DNA from: a virus
DNA: 64,000 nt
Virus record (IMG/VR): IMGVR_UViG_3300021599_002318
Coordinates: 1 to 64,000 of that record
Reading direction: 5' to 3' (one strand)
Shown here: one piece after another, positions 7,228 through 15,964 of the stretch
Layout of the letters: every line of letters starts with the position of its first letter
Numbering within the stretch: position 1 is the stretch's first letter
Position numbers and translations under genes: made by a program
The notes under the pieces: model-generated
What the model was told of the DNA's origin: nothing
The model's database searches: none
The model's input: the letters and a program-made list of their open reading frames with translations, nothing else

Positions 7228-9960
7228 ATGTTCAGTCACGAAGCAATTGAGTCTTTCCTATTAGGAAACGACCCCGAAGAATTTATTGTAGCAATAGAAT
7301 TTGACTACGTCTCCAATTCAATTTTCAAGGTAAAAGAAATACCTGGTAAAGGTAAGGAAATACGTAAAGACACTTTTATCCCATTCGCATGGGTCGGTGA
7401 TTTACGTGGTGTAAATTTCTACAACGATTCCAAAATGGCTCAAAAAGAAGCCATGACAAAATATGGAATTGTAATACAAAAATTAGATACAAAGGATAAT
7501 GAAAGATTAGAAAACGGTTTGACCTATATGGTAAAATCGCTCAAGGGATACAGAGAACTGATTCAGTTTTTTAGAGATGGTGGATGCGACCCATGGGGAG
7601 AAAAAACGAAAGATAAAATATTAATCCTTCCACCTGTAGAACAATATTTGGTCTCTAAAGAAAAAAGATTATTCAAGGGGTTTACTGATTATGATGATGT
7701 GACACGTCTTGTATTTGACTTGGAAACAAATGCGTTAGACCCCAAAGATGGTAGAATATTCATGATAGGAATTAAGACCAATAAAGGATATCATAGAGTA
7801 ATTGAATGTTTGGATGAATCACAAGAGAAGGGTGCTATACAGGAGTTCTTCAATGTGATTGACCAACTCAAACCATCAATCATAGGTGGATATAATTCGG
7901 CAAACTTCGACTGGCACTGGATATTCGAAAGAGGTCAAAGACTTGGTTTAGATATGAGGAAGGCGATTAAATCCTTACATCCCCAACACTCATACACAAG
8001 AAAAGATACGATTCTCAAATTAGCAAATGAAGTCGAAGATTTTCTTCAAACATCAATTTGGGGATATAATGTAATCGATATAATTCATGCTGTTCGAAGA
8101 GCTCAAGCCATCAATTCAAATATCAAGGCGGCTGGTTTGAAGTATATCACAAAGTTTATTAATAAAGAGGCTCCTGACCGTGTTTATATCGAACACACGG
8201 ACATTGGAAAATTTTATGCCGCTAAGGAAGAATATTGGTTAAATATTAAAAACGGTAATTACAAGAAGGTTGGTTTGGACCCAAAGATTGATGAGGTATG
8301 TGAAAAAAGAAATGACATTTATATCAAAACTACTGGTGACAATCTTGTTGAGAGATATCTTGATGATGACTTGGAAGAAACCTTGGCTGTGGATAAAGAA
8401 TTTAACCAAGCGTCATTTCTACTTGCATCTATGATTCCTACGACTTACGAAAGAGTATCAACCATGGGAACTGCGACTCTTTGGAAAATGCTGATGCTTG
8501 CTTGGTCATACAAACACGGACTGGCAATCCCTGCCAAACAATCGAAGACAGACTTCGTAGGAGGTCTTTCTCGACTACTTAAGGTTGGTTATAGTAAGAA
8601 TGTATTAAAGCTCGACTTCTCCTCTCTATACCCCTCTATTCAGCTTGTGCATGATGTATTTCCTGATTGTGATGTGACAGGTGCGATGAAAGGAATGTTG
8701 AAGTATTTCCGTGACACACGTATTCGTTACAAACAACTTGCGGAAGAGTTTGAAAAGTCTGACCCACAAAAGTCCGCATCATATTCAAACAAACAATTGC
8801 CCATCAAAATATTCATCAACTCCATGTTTGGTGCTTTGTCTGCTCCACAAGTTTTTGCTTGGGGTGACATGTATATGGGGGAACAGATTACTTGCACAGG
8901 TAGACAATATCTGAGACAAATGATTAAATTTTTTATGTCTAAGGGTTATGTCCCACTTGTAATGGATACAGACGGTGTAAACTTCTCCAGTCCCGATGAT
9001 GTGGAAAGTCATCACTATGTTGGTCGTGGGTTGAATTGGAAGGTAAAGGCGGGAAAAGTTTATAAAGGTCCTGAAGCGGACGTTGCAGAATACAATGACA
9101 TATTCATGAGGGGTGAGATGGCTCTCGATACTGATGGTGTGTGGCCTTCATGTATTAATCTTGCCAGAAAAAATTATGCGGTCATGGACGCCAAAGGAAA
9201 GATTAAATTGACTGGCAATTCCATCAAATCAAAAAAACTTCCATTGTATATCGAGGAGTTTTTGGATAAAGGTATCAAATTACTTTTGGAGGGTAAGGGT
9301 AAAGACTTCGTGGAATATTATTATGAGTATCTTCAAAAAATATTCAACCAACAAATTCCCCTTTCAAAGATTGCACAAAGAGCGAAAGTTAAGTTAACAC
9401 TCGAGGATTATAAAAAAAGATTAACCCAAAAGACTAAAGCAGGGAATACAATGTCCCGTATGGCACACATGGAACTTGCACTTCAAACGGGGATAGGTGT
9501 AAACTTGGGAGATGTTATTATGTATGTTAATAATGGTGTCAAAGCCTCTCATGGTGATGTCCAAAAAAAGGGAGACAGTGTTCAGATTAATTGTTACATG
9601 TTGGATGCAAACATATTAGAAAATAACCCCAATCTGACAGGTGAATATAATGTTCCAAGAGCAATTGTAACTTTCAACAAAAGAATTGAACCTTTACTTG
9701 TTGTTTATAAACAAGACGTTCGTGACCAACTACTTGTTACGAATCCTGAAGAAAGGGGAATTTTTACGGGAGAACAATGTGAACTAATCAACGGTATGCC
9801 ATTCGAAGATGGAGACCAAGATAAACTTCAAGAAGATGTTTTAGATATAACATCGGATGAACTATCTTATTGGGAAAAACGTGGACTTGACCCTAATTAC
9901 ATGTATGAATTAGCCGAAGAAAATTGGGAAACTAAATTAGGATTGCTTAAGACCGTCTGA
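7228..9960 (+). CDS. 43: family B DNA polymerase (T4 gp43-like)
   Basis: 910 residues, close to T4 gp43 (898). It replicates the phage genome with 3'-5' proofreading. Exonuclease motifs: FDLETNAL near 165 (Exo I), GGYNSANFDW near 222 (Exo II) and YLDDDLEET near 383 (Exo III). Polymerase motifs: LDFSSLYPSI near 461 (A), KIFINSMFGALSAP near 527 (B) and MDTDGVNF near 578 (C), so all catalytic acids are present. No intein is visible. It is a stand-alone transcription unit with a foldable leader, away from the rest of the replication genes (39.5-47.3 kb). Its last 24 bases overlap a convergent minus-strand gene. Confidence 0.97.
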   Translation: MFSHEAIESFLLGNDPEEFIVAIEFDYVSNSIFKVKEIPGKGKEIRKDTFIPFAWVGDLRGVNFYNDSKMAQKEAMTKYGIVIQKLDTKDNERLENGLTYMVKSLKGYRELIQFFRDGGCDPWGEKTKDKILILPPVEQYLVSKEKRLFKGFTDYDDVTRLVFDLETNALDPKDGRIFMIGIKTNKGYHRVIECLDESQEKGAIQEFFNVIDQLKPSIIGGYNSANFDWHWIFERGQRLGLDMRKAIKSLHPQHSYTRKDTILKLANEVEDFLQTSIWGYNVIDIIHAVRRAQAINSNIKAAGLKYITKFINKEAPDRVYIEHTDIGKFYAAKEEYWLNIKNGNYKKVGLDPKIDEVCEKRNDIYIKTTGDNLVERYLDDDLEETLAVDKEFNQASFLLASMIPTTYERVSTMGTATLWKMLMLAWSYKHGLAIPAKQSKTDFVGGLSRLLKVGYSKNVLKLDFSSLYPSIQLVHDVFPDCDVTGAMKGMLKYFRDTRIRYKQLAEEFEKSDPQKSASYSNKQLPIKIFINSMFGALSAPQVFAWGDMYMGEQITCTGRQYLRQMIKFFMSKGYVPLVMDTDGVNFSSPDDVESHHYVGRGLNWKVKAGKVYKGPEADVAEYNDIFMRGEMALDTDGVWPSCINLARKNYAVMDAKGKIKLTGNSIKSKKLPLYIEEFLDKGIKLLLEGKGKDFVEYYYEYLQKIFNQQIPLSKIAQRAKVKLTLEDYKKRLTQKTKAGNTMSRMAHMELALQTGIGVNLGDVIMYVNNGVKASHGDVQKKGDSVQINCYMLDANILENNPNLTGEYNVPRAIVTFNKRIEPLLVVYKQDVRDQLLVTNPEERGIFTGEQCELINGMPFEDGDQDKLQEDVLDITSDELSYWEKRGLDPNYMYELAEENWETKLGLLKTV

Positions 9961-10272
9961 AGAAAGAATATACCAATTACCTCCAACGTATTGGAATTCT
10001 ACACAGGCAAACTTATCTAATACAATTTCGTCCCATTCCTCGTCAATTTTTCCGACATCGGGTCTTACTGTTACCATAGTCATAGCTTTGACTACAACAT
10101 GGTCTGTTGTTTTTGAATCTAAGACTAAAAATGATTGTGGGATTCCTCTAACAATTATACAAAATTCACCGTTGGTTCTATAATCCAATTCGGATACAAC
10201 TGAAAGTTCAGATGTATTGATTGCATGACCATTAATAATTCTTTTGGATGGGATTGATTTTACTATTGCCAT
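9937..10272 (-). CDS. small virion-associated protein of unknown function
   Basis: 111 residues with many beta-strand-like stretches. Its C-terminus (VGGNWYILSSDGLK) has the N-W-x-I-x-S-x-D-G ending often seen in phage decoration and fibre modules. It starts one base after the gp13 stop on the same strand, so it is translated from the gp13 message and is probably structural. The 3' end overlaps the convergent polymerase gene by 24 bases, with no terminator between. I recognise no family. Confidence 0.7.
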   Translation of the reverse strand: MAIVKSIPSKRIINGHAINTSELSVVSELDYRTNGEFCIIVRGIPQSFLVLDSKTTDHVVVKAMTMVTVRPDVGKIDEEWDEIVLDKFACVEFQYVGGNWYILSSDGLKQS

Positions 10273-10273
10273 A

Positions 10274-11401
10274 TTAGATTACGTAGATTTGACGAGGCAT
10301 TGCTCTGAATTTCATTTGTTTATTTAAATTTTCAGCAATTTGTGCTTCTCTTTCCATAACCTTTTCAGGTCTTAGTCTTGTAAGCCATCCTTCAGCGCCC
10401 GTCAATTCTTCCATCAGTTTAGATTTTTCATCCTTGGCTTCAGTTAAAAGACTGGTGTAATCCATTGTAATTTCAGAATCAGGTGTCTTAAGATTCCCAC
10501 TGTATTTACCTCTCACTCTTGCTAAGGTTTCTTTACAATATGCTGTAAACCATCTTCTTATCCATTGTTGTCCAGGAACATTGATATCTTCCCAACTCAA
10601 GGATTCAAGAGGAACGTCAGTCGGTAGTTTGATAATGTCAGGATTGTTTTTAAGACAATCAGCTCTACTGTCTGGTGTTACATCATAATACCAATACCAA
10701 ACCGCTTTACCAGCATACATGTTGAAATTAGCCCAGTTAAATTTACCACCAGGGGTATTCATCAAGTGTATCAACTTTTTACCATCAGGTAATGCGGTAA
10801 TCCTATATGTCATAGAACCACCGAGAATTCTATTCAAGATATTTGCTTCTTGCATTCTGATGAGGTAATCAAAACCAGACATCATAAAATAAGAACCTTG
10901 GTATCCCATCTGAGCGTATCCTGCTTCATTGGCACCCAAACCTATACCACCGAATCCAAATCCACCAAGACCTCCAAGTCCGAATGCTGTCCAAGCCTGA
11001 TTACTAAACCAAAGAAGTTCATTGACTTCTCTGTTGGCTGGTATTTCGTATGTCTGAACATTCTTTTCAATTATGAAATAATCTTTCTTCAAGACCCATG
11101 GTCCTACGGTCTGAAGTCCAACAATCTTAGAATACGAATATGCAAATTGTTGTTCGAAGTCCATTGTCCTTGTAACCAAAGCTCTGGCAACAGACTTTTC
11201 ATTCATATTGAGGTTTACTAAGTTAACCCATTGTGAATCGATTAGCCATTGTAGAATATATTCTTCATAATCACCAATAGATAATTCCATTAGCGAGTCC
11301 ATCATTTCGTCTTCTAATTCTACACTTCTTAAGGGTGCTCCCAACAAGTGTTTGACTCTTGTATAAATTTTACTTCTTTCTGGTTCTGGTAGTGCTGCCA
11401 T
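10274..11401 (-). CDS. 13: neck protein, T4 gp13-like
   Basis: 375 residues (T4 gp13 is 309). gp13 closes the filled head and joins it to the tail. The opening IYTRVKHLLGAPLRSVELEDEMM aligns with the gp13 opening, which contains LGAP followed by VEL. The C-terminal block (RRWFTAYCKETLARVRGKYSG, then a Leu-Thr-Glu-Ala/Lys-Glu helix) matches the gp13 C-terminal helices. A Gly-rich loop near residues 140-160 also occurs in T4 gp13. It is encoded on the minus strand although the next neck genes are on the plus strand. A late-type motif sits 5 bases before the ATG. Confidence 0.85.
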   Translation of the reverse strand: MAALPEPERSKIYTRVKHLLGAPLRSVELEDEMMDSLMELSIGDYEEYILQWLIDSQWVNLVNLNMNEKSVARALVTRTMDFEQQFAYSYSKIVGLQTVGPWVLKKDYFIIEKNVQTYEIPANREVNELLWFSNQAWTAFGLGGLGGFGFGGIGLGANEAGYAQMGYQGSYFMMSGFDYLIRMQEANILNRILGGSMTYRITALPDGKKLIHLMNTPGGKFNWANFNMYAGKAVWYWYYDVTPDSRADCLKNNPDIIKLPTDVPLESLSWEDINVPGQQWIRRWFTAYCKETLARVRGKYSGNLKTPDSEITMDYTSLLTEAKDEKSKLMEELTGAEGWLTRLRPEKVMEREAQIAENLNKQMKFRAMPRQIYVI

Positions 11402-11406
11402 ATCAA

Positions 11407-11413
11407 ATAAATA
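11407..11413 (-). promoter_or_regulatory. late-type motif TATTTAT (minus strand)
   Basis: It reads TATTTATT on the minus strand, 5 bases upstream of the gp13 start and partly in the gap after the SOD-fusion stop. Orientation relative to the gene is the same as for the plus-strand copies. Confidence 0.55.
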
Positions 11414-11419
11414 TCTTTA

Positions 11420-12958
11420 TTATTCTATTTCGTGTAGTAGTGAACTAACGTTGAAGACATATTGGTTTTTATCACTTATAGGGTCGTTTTTGAATATAAG
11501 TATCTTATTTGTTTTAGGATTAATAAAAATATACCAATCGACTTCGTAATGCTTAACATTTCCTGTATCCAAAAGTTTAACTCTGTCCTCGATTATTGAA
11601 ACATTAGAGAATGGTTTAACCTGTGCAGAAAACTTTTTTCCATCTAAAATCACATTTACATCAATACCTTTGAAGGCGTCTTGTTTTCCACCATGTGAAC
11701 CAATCTTTTCAATTTTAGCATTACCATCAAAATAGTCTTCTATTTTTTTAATTGCGTTGTCTTCAGACTTTTGACCCCTATCCCAAAGTTTTTTAAGGAC
11801 TTTGATTATATTGATAAAGTCTTCGTTATTCTCTGTAAAGATTTCGTTTCTGAAGTGGTCCAATGCTGAAATAAATCTAGTTGTTTCCTTTAGAGTTCTT
11901 TTTTCTTTTTTTGAAAAATCAAACTTCTTTTCTGACCTTCCAATTAATTCAATCTGTTTGTTTACTGCTTTTACCAATAAACAAAATGTATTGAAATTTG
12001 TATTAAGGTTATTGAGTATAGACCTACCCTCGGGTGATTCTACACCATAAAATCCTGACATCTCTTCAGTATTACCCTCAACCCAAAAATGTGAAAATAC
12101 TTTTTTTAGAACGTAGGATACTCCCTCCTGATATCTTTTTTTGATTGCGTAATTATTAATCAAGTCTCTATAGAACAATACTTCTTTTGGATTACAGAAT
12201 TGTGGTTCTTTTGATTCAGTAATTATTCCTTGAAATTTGTTCGACTCTAGTAGTTTTGTTTCAACTTTCATTTCATAAAGTTTCTGAACAAAATCCCAAT
12301 TGACCACCTTCCAAAAATTTGAAATGTATTCGTCTCTCTTATTTCTGTATTTCAAATAGTAGGCGTGTTCCCAAAGGTCCAAACCTAATAGAGGGAAACC
12401 TCCACCTTCGATAACATTCATAAGTGGATTGTCTTGATTTGGTGTCGACATTATTTTCAAAGTATTTTTTGAGGTTAAAATTAACCATACCCAACCTGAG
12501 CCAAATCTATCCTTTGCAACAGTTTCAAATTTCTTTTTGAATAGATTGAAACTACCGTATTCTTTGGTAATTTTTTTATACAATTCCCCTGTTAATTTTT
12601 TTGGTGTTGGAGACAACATATTCCAAAAAAGTGCGTGATTGAATGCTCCTCCAGCGTTGTTCCTTACTACTTGGTCGTATCGACTAATGTTTTTGACAAT
12701 TTTTTCTAAGTCTAAATCTCCATGTTTTTTCTTTGACAGGGCGGCATTTAATTTATCTACATATCCCTTATAGTGTTTGTTGTAGTGGAAATTCATCGTT
12801 TCTGCGTCGATGAATCCTTTGAGGGCTGAATAAGAATAGGGTAGTTTTTCTATTCCAATTTTTTTCATTTCTGTAATCAACAATTGTTTTTCTGTTTCGA
12901 TATGGTTTTCGGTAATTTGTTTTTCAATTTGTTGAATTCTTTCTTCTATTTTTTTCAT
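11420..12958 (-). CDS. Mn-type superoxide dismutase fused to a PD-(D/E)XK-like domain
   Basis: 512 residues. Residues 1-35 look like a coiled coil. About 40-225 is a full iron/manganese superoxide dismutase domain with all four metal ligands: His58, His108 (NNAGGAFNHALFW), Asp194 and His198 (LGLDLWEHAYYLKY). Gly103-104 and Gln175 (NQDNPLM) are the second-sphere pattern of the Mn form, so superoxide dismutation is expected. About 390-460 has a restriction-endonuclease-like pattern: E399, then GID with D433, then QVK with Q446 and K448. That domain may bind or cut DNA; activity is inferred. No signal peptide, so it acts in the cytoplasm or in the virion. It sits between gp13 and a helicase/SET operon with its own late-type motif. 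A standard bacterial SOD is about 200 residues, so more than half is extra sequence. Confidence 0.85.
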   Translation of the reverse strand: MKKIEERIQQIEKQITENHIETEKQLLITEMKKIGIEKLPYSYSALKGFIDAETMNFHYNKHYKGYVDKLNAALSKKKHGDLDLEKIVKNISRYDQVVRNNAGGAFNHALFWNMLSPTPKKLTGELYKKITKEYGSFNLFKKKFETVAKDRFGSGWVWLILTSKNTLKIMSTPNQDNPLMNVIEGGGFPLLGLDLWEHAYYLKYRNKRDEYISNFWKVVNWDFVQKLYEMKVETKLLESNKFQGIITESKEPQFCNPKEVLFYRDLINNYAIKKRYQEGVSYVLKKVFSHFWVEGNTEEMSGFYGVESPEGRSILNNLNTNFNTFCLLVKAVNKQIELIGRSEKKFDFSKKEKRTLKETTRFISALDHFRNEIFTENNEDFINIIKVLKKLWDRGQKSEDNAIKKIEDYFDGNAKIEKIGSHGGKQDAFKGIDVNVILDGKKFSAQVKPFSNVSIIEDRVKLLDTGNVKHYEVDWYIFINPKTNKILIFKNDPISDKNQYVFNVSSLLHEIE

Positions 12959-12964
12959 ATTGGC

Positions 12965-12991
12965 GAGTTATTCGTTTTATATAAATAACTC
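12965..12991. promoter_or_regulatory. inverted repeat around the SOD-fusion promoter
   Basis: GAGTTATT (12965-12972) and AATAACTC (12984-12991) are perfect inverted copies 11 bases apart. They overlap the late-type motif (12981-12987, minus strand) that lies 22 bases before the start codon. This could be an operator or an mRNA hairpin. Confidence 0.45.
12981..12987 (-). promoter_or_regulatory. late-type motif TATTTAT (minus strand)
   Basis: It lies 22 bases upstream of the SOD-fusion ATG, embedded in the right arm of the 8-base inverted repeat. Confidence 0.5.
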
Positions 12992-13017
12992 AGAATTGTT
13001 TTAAGGTTTGATTGACT

Positions 13018-13230
13018 TTAATTTATTTTAACATAAATGTCACTGTTGGTTGGTAGGGCTAATGTATTATGATGATATATAATTTTTCCGTTTTCTGAAA
13101 AACTTGTTATGACAACCTCTTCATTTAGGTCAACGTTAGCTAGTAATTTTGAATGTAATTTGTCTGATATAATTTTAATTCTATCACCAACTCTCAATTC
13201 AACTCCTTGGTGATTAGTTACTTTCTCCAT
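13018..13230 (-). CDS. 70-residue SH3/KOW-like small protein, function unknown
   Basis: The pattern QGVELRVGDRIKIIS, followed by alternating strands, suggests a small SH3- or KOW-like barrel such as is found in nucleic-acid-associated proteins. No catalytic motif is seen. It follows the SNF2 gene by five bases on the same strand, so it is the third gene of a SET-SNF2-small protein operon. The fold assignment is by eye only. Confidence 0.55.
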   Translation of the reverse strand: MEKVTNHQGVELRVGDRIKIISDKLHSKLLANVDLNEEVVITSFSENGKIIYHHNTLALPTNSDIYVKIN

Positions 13231-13235
13231 CTATG

Positions 13236-14996
13236 TTAAGGGCGTAATTCGTTTATTCTTTTCAGAATTTCTTCGGCAGTGTCACCGATGTTTTGATTGT
13301 CACCCATAACGGTCGCGATGACTTGCTTCTTATTATTAAGTATGTCATATATCGCGCCTTCGATTGTGTTTTCAAATATTGGATAATAGACTAACACATT
13401 ATTTTTTTGTCCAAATCTGTATGCCCTATCTTCAGCCTGAGAGTGGTCCGATGGTAGGAATGATAAGTCGTTCATAATAACCGCTTCTGCGGAAGTCAAA
13501 GTAAGTCCAACACCCGCAGCCTTTATGTTACCGACAAAAACTTTTATTTTATCATTTTCTTGAAATTGGTCAACACTAAATTGTCTATCTTGTTTTGTCA
13601 TTGACCCATCAACTTTGACGGCAGTTTTTCCAAAATGTTGAACAATTTGATTTAGTGAATCTGTGAAGTTACAAAATATGATAACTTTTTTGTCCTGCTC
13701 TAATATGTTTTCGGCAAGTTCTATTGTTTGAGATATTTTCTCGTTGGCAATAACTTGTCTAACTTTTGTAAGTTTTGAAAATTGAACTGTTAACGATTTT
13801 GACTCGTCGGGGTTTTTATCATACCAATTATAATATTCCCCCATGAGTTCTTCATAGTCCTTTGATTTGAGTCTGAGATAAACAGGTGTGATAATTTTTT
13901 CAGGTAAATCCAAAACGTCTTCTTTCAATCTCCTTAGGATTGTATTCGAGGTTCTATCCCTTAGTTCATCTAAATTAGACGCACCCATTACGTTCCATAC
14001 TTTCCTTGCTCCGACCTTGAATTGATATCCACTGCAATATCTTATGACGTAGGCCATCCAGTTCTTGGCAACAGGGGAATCTACGAGACTCAATAAATTA
14101 TAATAATCAATTGGTCTTGATGTCATCGGTGTTCCTGTTAATAACCAAAGTCTGTCAATTTTTTTTATGAAGTCGTTTATAAGTTTGGTTCTTTGTGCTT
14201 GAGCATTTTTGATATAGTGTGCTTCATCAATAACAACCAAATCAAAATTGGCTCTAAGAATTTGCGAATCATCTTTCTTTTTAGGGTCATGGAAGTTTTT
14301 TAGAATGTCGTAGTTTATGATTACAAAGTCGTGTTCTGTGCTAAAGTTTTTACCCTCCGCTATGTATATTGTCCTGTCAGAGTAATTTTCAATTTCACGC
14401 TTCCAGTTTATCTTCAAAGTTGCGGGACATATGATTAAAACCTTTTTAGCCCCTGTTTCTAAGGCTGCAATTATAGTTGAGGTTGTTTTACCCAAACCCA
14501 TATCATCGGCCAAAATATATTTTTTATTTTCAACCAGTTTCTGAATGGATTCTTTTTGATGGTTTAACGGGGGTCTGTTTGAATATTTTTCAAAATCGAT
14601 GACAACGTCTTTAACGGTGTTGTCTTTTATTATAGAAGCCTTGGGTAACCAAAAATCATGTAGTTGTTCAGAGTCCCAAATCTTTCCCCAAATATGATAA
14701 GCTTTGTCCTTCTCCGCTAGAAGTTTTTCAACCCAGACTTTTTGTGGGATTTCAGTATACATCTTGTCGTCAGCTAATTTCTGTGCAAAATATGCGTCTA
14801 AAATTACCCACTTTTTGGCAACTTTGGGTTGTTTGTCGTGGTTATTGATTATGTATTCTGATTGACTTCTTGTTGGGTAGAATTTTTTATTTACTTGGGA
14901 TTTCCTTTGTAGTTCCAAGATATAATTGTTATACCCCTCATATTGTTCAAGAAGTGTTAGTGCTTTTGACTCGAGTGATATTTCTGATAAGCTCAT
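13236..14996 (-). CDS. SNF2-family DNA translocase/helicase
   Basis: 586 residues. Motif I ADDMGLGKT (163-171), Ia ICPATLKINW, II DEAH, III TGTP, V GVGLTLTSA and VI QAEDRAYRFGQ are all intact. This is the SF2 SNF2 layout, closest by eye to the SMARCAL1/ZRANB3-like annealing helicases rather than to T4 UvsW. The first 140 residues form an extra N-terminal domain of unknown type. Likely role: ATP-driven remodelling of DNA-protein complexes or replication forks in the infected cell. Its start codon overlaps the SET gene stop (4 bases), so the two are translationally coupled. Confidence 0.92.
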   Translation of the reverse strand: MSLSEISLESKALTLLEQYEGYNNYILELQRKSQVNKKFYPTRSQSEYIINNHDKQPKVAKKWVILDAYFAQKLADDKMYTEIPQKVWVEKLLAEKDKAYHIWGKIWDSEQLHDFWLPKASIIKDNTVKDVVIDFEKYSNRPPLNHQKESIQKLVENKKYILADDMGLGKTTSTIIAALETGAKKVLIICPATLKINWKREIENYSDRTIYIAEGKNFSTEHDFVIINYDILKNFHDPKKKDDSQILRANFDLVVIDEAHYIKNAQAQRTKLINDFIKKIDRLWLLTGTPMTSRPIDYYNLLSLVDSPVAKNWMAYVIRYCSGYQFKVGARKVWNVMGASNLDELRDRTSNTILRRLKEDVLDLPEKIITPVYLRLKSKDYEELMGEYYNWYDKNPDESKSLTVQFSKLTKVRQVIANEKISQTIELAENILEQDKKVIIFCNFTDSLNQIVQHFGKTAVKVDGSMTKQDRQFSVDQFQENDKIKVFVGNIKAAGVGLTLTSAEAVIMNDLSFLPSDHSQAEDRAYRFGQKNNVLVYYPIFENTIEGAIYDILNNKKQVIATVMGDNQNIGDTAEEILKRINELRP

Positions 14997-15388
14997 TTTA
15001 CTTCAATGTGACTTCTACCGTCAGACCAATAACTTTCATCACCATAATAAGTTGTGACTTCCTCATCTTTCGAAATTGGTTTTGTTGCTTTAAATCTTAA
15101 AATGTCTTTGTCCAAATCGTCTTCCCATGTTGCGTTATAGTTTTCGGAATGGTTATATAGTGAACCATATCCAAGAGCAATAACGTGGTTTTGCCAATTC
15201 TCTCCTTTTGGAAATACAAATGTATAGTCAATTAAGGTGTAGTTTGTTTCTCCTCTTTGAACAGGTAATCTAAGAATCGGACACTCTTCAATAACCTCAC
15301 CCTCGTTTATGTCTTCACATGCGAAAACCCCCCAACCGTGAATTGAACTTTTTCTTACTTGTAGTTTTGTATTTCTTTGAATTTCCAT
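14993..15388 (-). CDS. SET-domain protein (putative protein lysine methyltransferase)
   Basis: 131 residues, essentially a bare SET domain. SSIHGWGVFA (14-23) is the SAM-binding motif. GSLYNHSENYNATW (75-88) corresponds to the N-H-S/C-x-x-P-N motif, and KDEEVTTYYGD (108-118) is the GEE-x-x-x-x-Y motif with the candidate catalytic Tyr. No post-SET cysteines. SET enzymes methylate lysines on proteins using SAM; the target is unknown (host nucleoid protein, ribosome or virion). First gene of the minus-strand operon; it diverges from the neck gene at 15447. Confidence 0.88.
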   Translation of the reverse strand: MEIQRNTKLQVRKSSIHGWGVFACEDINEGEVIEECPILRLPVQRGETNYTLIDYTFVFPKGENWQNHVIALGYGSLYNHSENYNATWEDDLDKDILRFKATKPISKDEEVTTYYGDESYWSDGRSHIEVK

Positions 15389-15415
15389 TTGGATTAAATA
15401 TAATAAACTTAAAAG

Positions 15416-15422
15416 TATTTAT
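15416..15422 (+). promoter_or_regulatory. late-type motif TATTTAT
   Basis: It lies 24 bases before the ATG at 15447, in the 58-base divergent spacer between the SET gene and the neck gene. Confidence 0.5.
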
Positions 15423-15446
15423 CAATATAAACAAGTTCAGCTGACT

Positions 15447-15962
15447 ATGGCAGAGAAATTAGTTCCAATTACAAGACTCGGTAAATTTTTTGGCGGTGAG
15501 GATTACGCTCTCGACATTGGTATGGGTGAGGAGTGGTTAATTGGTGATATGAATTTCACCGTAATTTTATATAGAATAGATAGATACAAAACCAAAACTG
15601 ATGATGTATATGGTGAAGTTTTGGAAGATGGTATTCAGTTCTTAGCTCCCGTTGAATTGAAGGGTTACGTTCAGGTTATGGCTCCTACAAATAAAACTGT
15701 TGGTAACTCTAGAGTTGAGTTACAAGAACCAGGTAATATGAGATTTAGTATTTACCAAAAAACTTTGGATGACATGGGTGTTGATATATTCATGGGTGAT
15801 TATTTTGGATATTATGAAAGTGAAGATAGAGTAAGATATTATGTTGTTAGTGATGATGGATATGTAAAGTCAGACAATAAACACACCTATGGTGGTTACA
15901 AACCTTTCTATAGAACTGTTGTTGCCACATGGGTTAGTGAAAACGAATTTAACGGAATCTAA
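15447..15962 (+). CDS. probable neck protein, T4 gp14-like
   Basis: 171 residues (T4 gp14 is 256). The order of features resembles gp14: a Tyr-x-Ile/Arg strand, D-D-V-Y-G-E-x-L, a region with F and E-L-K-G-Y, then MGDYFGYYES, and a final strand with YKPFYRTVVATW where gp14 has an interface strand ending in a P-F-Y block. Context supports it, since gp13 lies on the other side of the island and gp15 and gp18 follow. Sequence similarity is weak, so this is an inferred ortholog; an unrelated head-tail connector is possible. Confidence 0.6.
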   Translation: MAEKLVPITRLGKFFGGEDYALDIGMGEEWLIGDMNFTVILYRIDRYKTKTDDVYGEVLEDGIQFLAPVELKGYVQVMAPTNKTVGNSRVELQEPGNMRFSIYQKTLDDMGVDIFMGDYFGYYESEDRVRYYVVSDDGYVKSDNKHTYGGYKPFYRTVVATWVSENEFNGI

Positions 15963-15964
15963 TT

